Shown in pieces: positions 22,882 to 35,200 of a stretch of DNA of 64,000 nt. The stretch covers positions 395,001-459,000 of the forward strand of contig CALNXK010000170.1 of the NCBI GenBank assembly GCA_942486035.1, in the 5' to 3' direction. The notes below the pieces were generated by a model, which saw only the letters and a list, made by a program, of their open reading frames with translations, had not been told where the DNA came from and made no database searches. The DNA comes from Porites lobata. Lineage: Eukaryota; Cnidaria; Anthozoa; Scleractinia; Poritidae. The position numbers were made by a program, and so were the translations under genes. How positions within the stretch are numbered: the stretch's first letter is position 1; every line of letters starts with the position of its first letter.

Positions 22882-23713
22882 CCCGAAAACGTCTCCAACT
22901 TAAGTTCCCTAGTCACGGAAACTCGGTAGTAACGCATCGCAACTCTTGAAAGAGGAACATTTTCAATACCGACAGTATTTTGAAGAAGAAAAAAATCGAA
23001 CGCGCTTGTATTCCGGAATTCACTTTTTATGGAAAAATAAGGACTGAACAATGGTAATTCGCTAAGGATGCCGGAACAGGAAGATATTTCGTCTGTTACT
23101 TTACGATCGAGGAAACGTGGAGCCGTTACATAAGCTACTTTGCTCACGCTTCACTATATTTACCGGACTTCGATACTTTCGTTTGGAGGCTGCCTTCAGG
23201 AACCCAAGCCAATTCTCAGGTATGTTTTAGATAAATGTCTAAAATGTGTGAATAAACGAGGACTGGGAAAATTTGGAGCTATACCACATGAAGAATAATG
23301 CCGCAGAACACAACTGCTAAATTAAAGTTCTTGTCGCCGTAAAAACCTGTTCTTCGTTTTTGAATTTTGTCAGTTCAACGAGTCTCGATATTGCCTTGGA
23401 AGTATCTTCTAGGGAAAGAGGAAGAGTTGTTCTAATGATGGTAAGTGTCCAAATTTCTCCTTGCGCCTTTTTTTGCGAACGCAAGGAGAGTTTATTGACA
23501 AACAAAGTTCGGGTTGAAAATACGGCCATTTTGAGACTCCAACCACGAAAACTGATATTCTTTTCTTGAAAATAAAAGCCTAATTTTGCGAGTACAACTC
23601 ATCAGATTACTTATCTACCTAAAAGCTATTTATGGACAAAAAATGAAGGAAATCGATTTTTCAACTCTTTCTACTCAATGGTCGATATTTCCTGACCGTC
23701 GCTCTTAAATGTT

Positions 23714-24160
23714 CTTAGATCTTAAATCTTTCTCCTTTAATTCAACAGATGTTTTTCCTTTTGAAGGCTATGTTATCAAAGATTTAACTCATGACGTTGT
23801 TTTGGCAGAGATTTTCTTCAAAAATATTGTTCAAGAATTGATTTTATGGAGAACATCATTGAATTTTCCCACCCCGAGGATCCCCTCCCCTTTGCTGATA
23901 GTTTTGGTGATGATTTGGATGCTGAAGTTTTTGATCAATGTATTTTGTCAGTGCATGCTGATAATTCTTTTACTATTCCCGCTCAATCAGAAGTCGTTGT
24001 CGTTGGGAGATTAAGTTCAGTGCCAGTGAAATTTATGGATTGGTCACGCCTAAGTCTGATTTTCCTCACCGTTACTCAATTTTTGGAGCGTCAGAGCTCG
24101 TAAAGGTTTCTATTGATGCAACTATTCCTGTTAGGATGGTGAACCCTTCCGCTCAAACCA
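23714..24160 (+). pseudogene. Protease-RT linker remnant of copy B
   Basis: FPFEGYVIKDLTHDVVL, followed in shifted frames by sequence around SHPEDPLPFADSF and HADNSFTIPAQSEVVV, fits the end of a retropepsin domain and the spacer before RT in Ty3-like elements. Frameshifts break it. Confidence 0.55.
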
Positions 24161-24193
24161 GTTAAAATTTTTCGTAGGACTAAATTGAAGAAG

Positions 24194-24470
24194 AAAGTTT
24201 GAGGTTTTAAAGATGATTTCTTCGACACTACTCGGTATATGGAGCTCACATTTTCACAGATAACTGAAATTGGAATACTCTTTCAATATTTAGAGAGTTT
24301 ATTTTAAGACATACGTTAATGAGGCAAAAAAATGCAAACAAACATTAACCTATAGTTTCCCTGCGGAGCCTAAAACTGCAAAAACACTAGCCCGTGGTCA
24401 AATAAGTCAGTAATGGGCACTGCACCTCAAAATTACAACGTCTATAATCAGTTGCATTTTATCGTAATGT
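24194..24470 (+). repeat. Direct repeat R1, left copy
   Basis: About 275 bp starting AAAGTTTGAGGTTTTAAAGA recurs at 26455-26724 in the same orientation with scattered differences. The two copies bracket the second RT-fragment block. Confidence 0.75.
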
Positions 24471-24819
24471 TATTTTGTGACAAAAATAAATGAGCAAATT
24501 TTCTTTTTTAGTTATACAGAAAGAATCTTCATTCAAACTAGAGACGATTGTGGCGTGTTTGTAACCAGCCAATAGAAGCGTTTGTTATTGTTTTTCGCGC
24601 ATTACAAGAATTTTTACAGTTAATCAAAAAGCAACCATTTTTCTCAGCTATGTTATAAAAGAATTTGATCAAGTTATGAATGCACTTGGGAAGTTTAGAG
24701 AGCACCCAAGAAGCTAGCGTTGCTCTCGGACTCTTACGCATCTTTCGTGCTCTCCAAACTTCCCGCCTGTATCCCTAATTCGATAAACGCACGCTAAGCA
24801 TGAACAAAATCTTTATTTT

Positions 24820-26125
24820 CTATCTTACTTTCTTACTTACAACCGATCACAAGATCCTGGAAATCGGACAGTTTTGTTGTTGGAAGAGCAAAGTAAAGCA
24901 ATAAATATGGGCTGCTACGAGCCAATCGAATTCGAGCATTTTGTTATTGGCACAGTTTTTATATGAAAATATTTAAACAGGGTAATCAGGAATCAAGTAC
25001 CTGGAAACCAGAATCCAAGAGTGGCTGTTTTCTATTGCCTTTGATGGGACGAACTTTAAATTACACTATTTATTGTAACCTCAAGATGATTTCAAACCAT
25101 ATCAGCGACCTTATTACTCTAAAGGCTACTTATAATAAAAGGCATAGCTTTACTACTAAGTTTGGAGTCGATAAAATTATAAATATCGTTTTGATACCCA
25201 CTTAATAGCACGTTTTTCGGCCTTGTTTTGTTTTCATTTACTAAAGATATGCTTTTGCAATACTGTGAAGTGTTACTGCCATGTAAATACAACAAGTTAT
25301 CACCTAGTTCAGCGCAAGAAAGATCATCGTAGCAACTGCAGAAGTTGAGTCTCGGTTGATCTTCTTTACGGTTTACGTTAATTCTTTATCTCACTTTCTT
25401 ACTTGCAACCGATTACAAGATCCTAGAAATCGAACCGTTTTGTTGTTGGAAGAGCAACGTTAAGCAATAAATATGGGCTGCTCCGAGCCAATAGAATTCA
25501 AGCAACAGTTTTCATACGAAAATATTTAAACAGGGTAACCCTGGAGGGTTCGCGCTCTTTTCTGCTTGAGGGAAATGTTGAAAGAATTAAGTAGGAACAA
25601 AAGTGGCGTGTTTTACGATATGGAATTGCTTTCCTAATAACGTTTGGGGCCTGGGCCTTGATCAGTAGAATTACATGCAGGTTAGAGTCGGTGCAACGTT
25701 TGTATGCGCCGCGAATAACAAATTAAAACTTTGCAGTGCGCGCGCGGCCAAGGGAACGGAAGTGATGATGATTGGTGCCAAGTTGAAAAGTTCCCAGTTT
25801 AGACCCAAAGTGGTTCAATCCTACCTTGAAAACAGGAAACAACAATGCTTGATCAATAATGATTTCCCTGCGTCGGATAATATCATTAGCGGAGTCCCGC
25901 AAGGGTCCACACTGGAACGGTTACTATTTCTGTTATGTGGAAATGATCTCCCAAACTGTCAAAGGAAGCTTATTTATATGCCAATTCTCACATTTTTATT
26001 GCCCTCTGACCATCAGACGGTGTTTTTGAAACCTTTATTGTGATTTAAACGATATATTTACGAAAGGCTCGAAGCCAATAAAACCATCGAAAACAAAGTG
26101 CATGTTTATACATATTGGATCATCT
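24820..26125 (+). repeat. Dispersed repeat block, copy 2
   Basis: 24984-26125 matches copy 1 (12355-13360 plus 14827-14960). In addition, 24820-24982 repeats the segment found at 25388-25539 and at 12757-12922, so part of the block is in tandem here. Confidence 0.75.
25675..26043 (+). pseudogene. LINE reverse transcriptase fragment, copy 2
   Basis: It carries the same RT segment as 13059-13406, here with GVPQGSTLERLLFLL, closer to the family form VPQGSxLGPLLF. No catalytic YADD motif is present. Confidence 0.75.
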
Positions 26126-26454
26126 ACGTTAAAAAAATAGAAGCAGAACAAAAAAATTACCACCCCTTATCACGTTTTTGTTATTGTGCGCTCCTAAATC
26201 CATGCTGTTTTAAGTACAGTGGTGCAATTATGCTCCCGGTTACGGTTGTCTTTGAATTTTTGCTCATTAGGCAACGAGTTAGCCCATAGAAAGCGTTGCC
26301 GTATTTACAAATTAAATTCAGTTGATGAAAGAGTTGGTTGATTGTGCAATTTTCAGCTCTTTGTAAGCAATAAGGAAGGAATTAAGTAGTAGCCATCGAA
26401 AACCGTGAAATTTCTGATTGGCCTTAACGTTAATGAACCTGATACATTCTTAAT

Positions 26455-26724
26455 AAAGTTTGAGGTTTTAAAGATGATTTCTTCGACACTATTCGGTGTA
26501 TCGAGGTCACATTTTCACAGATTGCTGAAATTGGAATACTCTTTCAATATTTAGAGAGTTTATTTTAAGACATACGTTAATGAGGCAAAAAAATGTAAAC
26601 AAAAATTCACCTGTAGCTTCGCTGCGGAGGCTAAAACTGCAAAAACACCAGCCCGTGGTGAAGTAAGTCAGTAATGGGCACTACACCTCAAATTACAACG
26701 TCTACAATCAGTAGATCGTAATGT
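26455..26724 (+). repeat. Direct repeat R1, right copy
   Basis: This is the partner of 24194-24470. With it, the repeats bracket about 2 kb in an LTR-like arrangement. Confidence 0.75.
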
Positions 26725-29151
26725 CAGTTTTTTTGGCCAACTTGGTAAAAAATATATGTATAAGTAAAAGTAAGAATAGCCTGACTGTACGTGCTTGACT
26801 CGCGGAAGTTTCGATTACTCAAGCGACTTATCACTTGGAGTCTATAATATTCATAATAGACTGGCATTACTTGACCCGTGAAACAGTATTCAACTTTTAG
26901 TGTCAAAAAGTTGCAATTAGACAAAATAAAGGGATGAAAATAGAATGTAATAACTATCTATTTCACAGGTAACGTTAAACTATCACGATCTGCTAATAAA
27001 CTGACATATTCTGTCGTGACGTTACTATAATAATATATACGGGCGTATTTACAGAAAGGCTTTCAAGAAAAGGCAGAAGACAATAAAAAAATGGGTCACA
27101 TAACGAAGAGACCAACGTAGTTATGTTCAAGTGGAAGGGAATGACCTCTCGTGTACCTCTTTCATCCAATACGATTGTGCAAACGTATTATTACTTCGTG
27201 TTCAGACCTGTTCCTCTTCTAGGTTTTTTGAACGGTACTGCGTAACAGGGGCTACCCTCTACTACTTGCAAGTTATTCATCTTCCGCGACCAAAGAAGGA
27301 AATTTTCAGCTCTCGGATGTAACGAACTATTAAACCCTTACTCGACAACAAATAAAAAGAAAGTGTTTGATTTAAGTGCCTTCTTAACGTGACAAGAAGT
27401 ACCTCTGTGTTGCTAAAGGATCAAATTCTTTAATATCGATAAACATAGGAAGGCGTTCTAGAAAGGATGGAAAACAATTTGCAAAATTGGATGACATAAC
27501 AGAGAAGGGCAAGTTAGTAATAGCTTAAGTCTCCCTAGTGTCACTGTAATCCAATACGATTGTGCGGATGTAAATACAAGCTCTATGCCCAGGCCTGCAT
27601 GCATCTGGGTTTCCTTTAAACAGGTTTTCCGTAACCATACGGGCTTCCCGAAAGACGTGTTGCAAATCATTTTGTTCCGCGTCCAGAGTAAGACGTTCTA
27701 CAGCGCTTATATATACATATATCGGCGGAGTCTTTCCATAGATTGCTGGAAATCCAAACAGGTACTTCATTTTAGCAGCCACATTTTATTTTCTCACACA
27801 TTTGCATGGCAGCCCAACTATTGTGTACTACTTAGTATCACTCTACTCAACAGAAAATCAATCTCAACGCTATGCGAAATGTTTTCCACGGTCCTGAAAG
27901 GAGAACACTAATGTCCCTGATTTTAGGCAGTTTCCCGTATGAGGGCATTGCAGCCAGGGATCCTGCAGAATGTACTTTCTTAGTGTGATGAACCTCTTAC
28001 TGCCTTAATTTATCAGACAATTTTATATTTTCAAAGCCCTGGTTTCAAAGTCTGCGACTACCTTGTAACAGATCTTGGATCGAGAGAGTGTGATATTTCG
28101 AAAATGCATCAGTAATCGTTTGTGGATCTTACGGGCAGAAAACACTAACCTGGTCCGATGAAAAGTTATGTCATTCAAGTTTTTTCAAACTTTGGTAACA
28201 GAATTTAGTTCACTATAATTGGTGCAAATTGACGCCTGGTACAGCATGCGCCGATTTGAAAAGGTTAACATAACAACGTTAGTGTTCACGTTTCGCAAGT
28301 TAACAGGGAACGACCATTAAATTTTGTTGGGCTTTGTTCCATTAACCACTTTTTGCAAATTGCAGTTCACACTTCTAGGATAAAATGTCTTTGACTTTAG
28401 TGCTATGCTACTTCAGGATTTTTATTACACGTCATTAATTTCAGGCAACCGGCTCAGTAGCCAGTTGACGTTCCAGGAATTTAAGGATCTTTAAGCCTCC
28501 TTTTCGTTGGGAAAGGGGTAAGACGACAGAGTTAATTATAGCCTAAAACTGCTTTCCGCACTCGATTGCCAAGCCGCCTATTTTTGCAGATCTTCTTTAA
28601 AACCCAAAAAGATCCTGTCAGTGGCTGAAAACGCATCTTATTTTTTTTTTGTTACCTTTTAAAGTAGCCGGCGGGGTCATGGTCGTACCCGGGGGAAATT
28701 CCCGGCCCCTGACCCTTAGTAACAGCCTTGAGCACAGTTGCATTTGATGATCTGTTTTGTACTCATGAATGTCGAGAATGTTTACTTTAAGATTGAATGA
28801 GTTGTGTAAATGAATTATAACAACACTTGCATCCATACTTTTAGACGGTGCAGACTAAGCTCATATTTTGAGCATAACTGATAATGCGGAATTTGTTTCC
28901 TTAACCCACTCCTACGCACGTGACAACAAGAGGGAGAAAAAAACACTTTTATGGGTACATATGGGTTATTGGCCGGTTATTCATTCAAGCATGAAACGTT
29001 TATTTGTTAATTGTTAATTTTGAAGTGTAATTTTGAAATGCAATTAAACATTCTTTACCCAGAGCGTGCTTCTTGTGGCCTGAAACTCGCTGGCATTGAC
29101 AGAAACAAGTTAAAAACCAGAAAAGCCAGAAGGAGATTGGCGAAACAAAAA
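26725..29151. other. Gene-free region before the MAM gene
   Basis: No domain, RNA gene or structured repeat was recognised. ATCCAATACGATTGTGC occurs at both 27167 and 27551, hinting at decayed local duplication. The MAM gene promoter presumably lies near the right edge but could not be located. Confidence 0.45.
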
Positions 29152-29209
29152 ATGTGTTCCTTTAAAATGCGAGGAGCAGTTTTTCTCGCTCTCCTCGGGC
29201 ATGTAATGG
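29152..29209 (+). CDS. MAM gene exon 1 (signal peptide)
   Basis: The segment from Met at 29152 (or Met at 29167) reads MRGAVFLALLGHVM, a good hydrophobic signal core. It ends at a GTAAGT donor in phase 1, which joins exon 2 to give Ala-Asn after the core. The frame is open further upstream, but the more 5' Met would bury the signal peptide, so it was not chosen. Confidence 0.6.
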
Positions 29210-32200
29210 GTAAGTTACAAACGCCCCCCTATTATTATATATTGGCGGAGCGAACTCATTTTTATTTTTAAATTGAGTCCTTTTAAGCCAACCCCTTTTC
29301 TGACAAAATTTGAAAGGTTTCGACTTTTATTATAAAAGTTGTTGATATAATTTTATTTAAACATATTTTTTCAACTATAGTTCATTGAATCTATAGATAT
29401 CACTTGGTAAAAATTAAATATTTAATAAAAATCGCTATATACAAATATGATGAAAATAAGTATTTGATCGAGAAATATTGCTTTGCTAATTACACTGATC
29501 TAATTGTACTGATAAGTTTTCATTATAATTCGCTTGATATTATTTTGGGACAACATATTTACAATATTTTTTTTATTTTACAATAATTCTAAATAAGAAC
29601 TCTAGGGTGAACGGATATTTCCCTTGCACGGTGATCTTTGCTCTTGAATTTGAGAAAACACGGAGTCACAGCTCTTGATGACTACATCAGTGAATGGAAG
29701 GGTGGAAATCAATGAAGCATGGATCGTTTCCAAATTGTTGGGCTCGTAGTTCGGGAACTGTGGTCGGGGTCGGGGTAAAAGTGATTGGCCATTAAAATCA
29801 GCGTGCTGCTTGGTCTCTCGGAACTCAATGTATGAGAAAGTACCTAAGAAAAGAAACCTTGTTTCTTTGGTGTCTGGAACCGCTTTTCGAGGGTTCAGTA
29901 TGTATTTTAGTGCAGATGGTCAGTAAGCGGAATAAAGTAGGCTTGGAACTTCTTCCTGCCCCACACCAGGGATATAAGGCTACTCTCGAAGTCTATTAGT
30001 AAGTACTTCGTCTCTGGTACCTTCAGAGACCAGGATACATAGGCGATAGGTCGTTCGTCTTCCTCTGGTGTGCGGTCTGACAAGACGGCAACCAGATCGT
30101 ACGAAGAGTGTGACTAAAACCAGCAAATCAGGGTTGGGGTGCACTTGAGCTTTGTCTTGACATCCTTAATCAATCTGAAGATAGCTGCTTCTTCCTACTA
30201 CATTGATCAATGTGGCGGAGAGCAAGGTGAGTGGCAAAATAGTAGCTATGTCGCATCCTGAGCTCTTGTCATCTCAGCAGTGGTCCTTACTTACTTGAGA
30301 AATTGATGCAGTTCTTCAGTCGATATGACATGTCCCAAACACTACACGAATCCCCCTTAGAAATTTGCGAGGCTCTCGCGGTTGGCTTTCAAGCTAAAAA
30401 ATTTCTCAGAGCTCCTCAAAAACGCTACCAGACTCAGGGTATTCTTCAATAGTGCAGTCTGCCATAATATTCCTTCCAAGGGCCTGGTCCATGGCCCGCT
30501 ACCAGATGGCTGTTGCTGAAGCTATACAATAAGGCGAACTTTAGTGATGTTACGAACCTCGCTCTTTATTGATGATAAGGAATGCATTTAAACGCCATTC
30601 AATTTTCATTTGCAAGTAAGGATGACGCCGGTCATAAACGGCCTCCCGTGCCCTTGTATGAATTCAAAACTCCGCTGCGTTTGCTTACTAACAGGCGAGC
30701 TTAAATTCTTGACATCTGAAAGTTCTGTGTTCTAGGAGATGCCAAAATTGATTTGCATACCTATTCATCTTATAATATGATTTGCAAACCTATTAAGCTG
30801 ACGACGTTCTGGCCTATAAATTAAATCGATCGAAGAAGAATAGCACGCTTTCACCGTAAAACTTTCTTTCCATGAGTCAACAGCAACTAGAAGACTCCCT
30901 AGAAACATTTTTCGGAGGAAAGCACGTGTCCGCCCAGATAAGCCCTGTTATTTGCCTGTACAGCAGTTTTGTAAATTTTATTTTAAAAATACTGTTTAAA
31001 ACTTGAAACTTGAATCTTGCAAACATTTGAGGGGCGAACAAGGAGTATAAGTGATGTGGTGATGAGATCCTGTAGAATGGAAGCAGGAAGAACTACAGGG
31101 GGTTATAGGTAATTAAATAATTACTTCATTTACCGTATGTTGGCAGATTAAAAGTCATGTTAATTACTGAAGTGGTAAATTATGCGATAATTAAACCGAA
31201 AAGCTTACCTGCTTGACCTGTATCTTTGTTGAGGATTTAATAGCTAAATATTAGACAATTTATGAAAAAAAAAACCTTTTATAATTACTAGCAAATGTTG
31301 GCATCAACTGCAACTTTGAAAGCAACCTCTGCACTTGGACTCAAGACAAAACAGATCAGTTTGACTGGACTCGGAAATCAGGTTCAACAGCTTCATCCTC
31401 AACTGGACCCTCCGTGGATCACACAACAGGCAATTGTAAGTACAGTCAAACTTCAATTAAGCGGTCACCCTCTATTAAGCGGTCACCTATCAATTTCCCG
31501 ATAGTTGCTTCCCACGTTTACTGCAAATTTGACCTCTCTTCAACGGTCACCTCTATTAAGCTGAAGCGGTCTCCTTACGGATTTCCCAAAGAACTAGTTT
31601 CATTGTAATTTACCTCTGTTAGATGGTCACCTTGTTACATAACAATCAATTAGTGACATTTTTTTTTTACTGGAATATAAGCGAAGTATTTCCATTTTCT
31701 TTCACAGGTCATCAAACACAACTAACATTGTAATCTAGGTATTAAATACACGTCTCTATCTTCTTGTTATATAATTTTTTAAAATCAATGATTTGCTTGA
31801 TCGTAAAGACGCCTGCAGCCTTACGAACGACATTGTCTCTTACCCAGACCTCTCTCTCTCGATGAAATTTTTCCCTCAAAGGAAGGCGGGAAGGAGAACT
31901 TCTCCTCCCTTCTTTACTCTTTCCATGGTCCCTTGCTGGATTATCGTCGCCCCCCACCCCCCGGCTAATATTAAAAGCTCCGAAATGTGTTTTTGCATAC
32001 TTTTAGCAAGTGGATGGTACATATTTATCGAGACATCTTTTCCGAGGAGGCCAAACGACGCAGCAAAGCTTGTAAGTGCAAACGTCCCCGGCAGCAGTGC
32101 TGGTGGCGGAAAATGTTTGTCCTTTTGGTACCACATGTATGGAGCACACATCAATGCCCTCAGAGTGTATGTCAGGAGTGGTTCTAAAGACACCCTGTTG

Positions 32201-35200
32201 TGGTCAAAGACAGGGACGCGTGGAGACAAGTGGCTTCAGGCTGCCCTCACAGTCAATATCAGGACCCGTTTTCAGGTGGGTTTTTATTGATCAATTAAAA
32301 AAGGATTTTTGAGAAATTGTAAATGCCCAGACTAGAGAATGTGTTCGAATAACTTGAACTACTTGCAAAATAAGACATTACGTCTTTACCACATTCGACG
32401 CACGTATAAGAAATGTAAAATGTAAAAATATAAATGTTCCAGAATTTTTAAAATCCTCTAAATATATTTCGCTCTTCGAGCCTCGTTAGGCAACAAAATT
32501 TTCATGTAAGATGCACTAAAATAGTCTGCGTGTTCGCCAGTGTCATGTAAGCCAACATGGTCACTCTATTTCACGTGGTCACGAGCGACTACTAGCGACA
32601 AGGTTTCAAAATCAGAGTGGTAGAAAAAGCTGGTGTTGCGATTAAAAAGTTACTCCAGAGGTCTGATCCGTTTAAATCACGAAAATGTGAAAGAGGGGAT
32701 TGGCCAGTGTGTAGAGAAGATGGAAAAGGACCGTTTGATAGACAGTGCGTGACTTATGACATAAAATGTACTGAGTGTAATGACATTTATAGCGGGGCTC
32801 CCTCGCGCGCGAAGCGCGCGTTGGACAGAGCCCCATACTCATAGAATACAGTCAACCTCTTTTCGTTTGGTTGTCACGTGACTGACAGAGCGTTCGTACG
32901 TACGTACGCGTCTACAGATTGTACGGGTAGGGTAGGGGAGACTATCAAAAGGAAGGGAGGGGTGTCTCAGGTGTGTCTTGGAAAACCCATGTCTTTTATA
33001 TTGGCCATTCACAATATGGTCAATTGACAGCTGTCAAAACAGGATAGCCACTGACCAGTATCACATTGCCATATCGAGGGCTCGTGTGTCAACTCATCAA
33101 GGTGACGTGATTTATTTGGAAGCTGTCCGCTGACCAGTTGTTTTACTAGATCGCAATCACTGTTCAATCTCATACTTTCTAGGTAGCTAATTTGAGAGCA
33201 CAGGAAAACTGATAATGCACACATCCATTGGACATCAATGTTGTGATCAATTGACAGCTGTCAAAACAGGGTATCCGCTGACCAGTATCACTTAACCGTA
33301 TTGCGGGCTCAGGTGTTGACCCATCGAGGTCGAGTATTTTTTGAAGTTATCCGCTGACAAGTTACTAGTTTTCAAATGATCGCAGGCTCAAGTTTGATTG
33401 TTTTCAGTTCATATGAAATATGTTTTGTGTTTGTGCCGCACAATTAAAATTTTGATTTAAAACTGATCTCGGACGCGAAAATTCAGCCAGCTGTTACAGG
33501 TGGGGAAGGCAGTTGCTTTTGACTTTGCTCACCATGGTCACGCGTTGGTCACGCTCTACGTCCAATTTTTATGCTCTGATTGGTCAAAACTTGACAGGTG
33601 AGCTCATGCGGAAAATTTAGGCAGCATCTTGACTCTTGTTTACTTTGACAGCTGAAGCTGACAGAGTTTTGTGTCAACTTGTAATGTTTTTAACTGTCTT
33701 TTTCCACTGGATGCACAAAATGAAATTCAGCTGCTATTAGGAGTCTTCTGTTATTCATGGCTAGTTGGTTTTTGGTTGAGAAATTAATACATTACTTGTC
33801 AAAGTCGGAAATCCGATTTCGGATGTCATCGATTTCGCTTTTCACCTTGCTTGATGCGTAAGGGTTGAAAAGTCTGAAGCGATACTAGCCTTCCTTGATA
33901 CCTTTCAGGAGCTGCATCTCGAATGGTAAGCCTCAGTAATTATTGTGTTTGATGTTCGTATTTTATATCTAATTTTATGAAGTCGAGCGCAGTTTATGCG
34001 GCTATGTAGTTTATGCACGTTTGTAAGATTTGAGACAATTTGATATGACCAAGAATCAGGTTTGATATAAGCTTACAGAACTTTAAAAAGCCTTACATTT
34101 TCTTAACGCAAATAGAAAGAAAACGTTCCAGAGAACATTTAGTTTTAATTCTGGCTGTAAAAGAAAGCTTTGAGCGATTTTCTTGCCTCGAGTTCATGAT
34201 CTTTGAAAAAAGTAAATACCGGGAAGCCGGCTTAAAACATAAACTTAAGCTTTAAGCTTGAAGACTCAGGACTTTTAGAGACACTTTACAACTTGTCTTC
34301 GTGAATGAAAAATGTTGTCTTTGTATATGTTTCACCGAATTATATTTCTTTTATTGATTGTTGGTAGTCTTTCTTGTAATTTTAATCGCCGTGCCGTTTG
34401 TTTTCAGTCGTTCATTGAACATCGCTTGTAGGAGTACTCAAAATGCCGCGCGTATCAAACCGGCGCTTTTAAAGATTACACATGGATAAAACCATTTAAT
34501 AAAACTGAATAAACATAATAATTTTCTTATTATGTTGCAGCTTAACTCTAGTATGTTCGTTCAAACACTCGCTACAGCTCGCACTGCAAAAGTGAGAACT
34601 GGCTGGCCGTATATGTGATTTTGGAAAGTTTTTTAACGGTTTAAAAAGCCCACGGGTGCTTCGATCGTCCTGAATATTGAATGAGTGCAATTTGTGTTGC
34701 AAAATTGTGAAATACTGCATTATGTCCGAGGTCTGTATGATAGAAACAGTACCTCATGGTACTGTTTCACCTCAGATGTGATGTATAAATGGTATAAAAG
34801 GTTGGTTTACATGCACTCGGATTTGTTGACAAGATTTTGTAAAGTAAACTTGTCGAAAGCAAAAAAATTCGGCCTGATTTTTTTTCGAGGATTAATTAAT
34901 CTTACGGTGATCAAGAGCCATTTTGGCTCCTAAATGTTATCGAAGATGATTGCTATTTTTTGGGTGTACATATGAGGATATCCACTCGATGTAAGATTTG
35001 GCTCACTCTTGGGCTGTTTGCAAATTATTTTTCTCTAAAATCACTTAGCCTTTCCCTCAAAAGTCACATGAATGTGCTATGTGCTCTAAAGTTACAGTCA
35101 AACCAGGTGAAGCGTTCCCGTCGCTAACGAACTAATAAATTCATTAACGGAAAAATGATTTCGTTTATTGATTCAATAATCCATTCATAAAATGAACAAT

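Larger units (their letters stand above)
20986..23706. mobile_element. Foldback-like DNA transposon with long inverted arms
   Basis: AAGAGCGACGGTCAGGAAA at the left end is mirrored at the right end, and AAATGTT at 20979-20985 is repeated at 23707-23713. Inverse pairing continues in patches: CCTGGGAATTGGCTTGG against CCAAGCCAATTCTCAGG, and the GACGTTTTCGGGGCGACGG region at 21838-21856 against 22401-22416 plus 22882-22895. The arms are therefore about 850 bp around a central loop. Copy A of the host retroelement shows the empty site. The loop carries a Harbinger-like fragment on the minus strand. Confidence 0.75.
18018..24190 (+). mobile_element. Gag-protease retroelement, copy B, with nested insertions
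   Basis: Copy B repeats copy A from the leader through the protease-like region (18018-20980) and resumes after a large foldback element at 23707. It continues to about 24190 with sequence typical of the protease-RT linker of Ty3-like elements. Two DNA transposons interrupt it (18888-19587 and 20986-23706), and a third sits inside the second. No RT or integrase is present. Confidence 0.72.
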
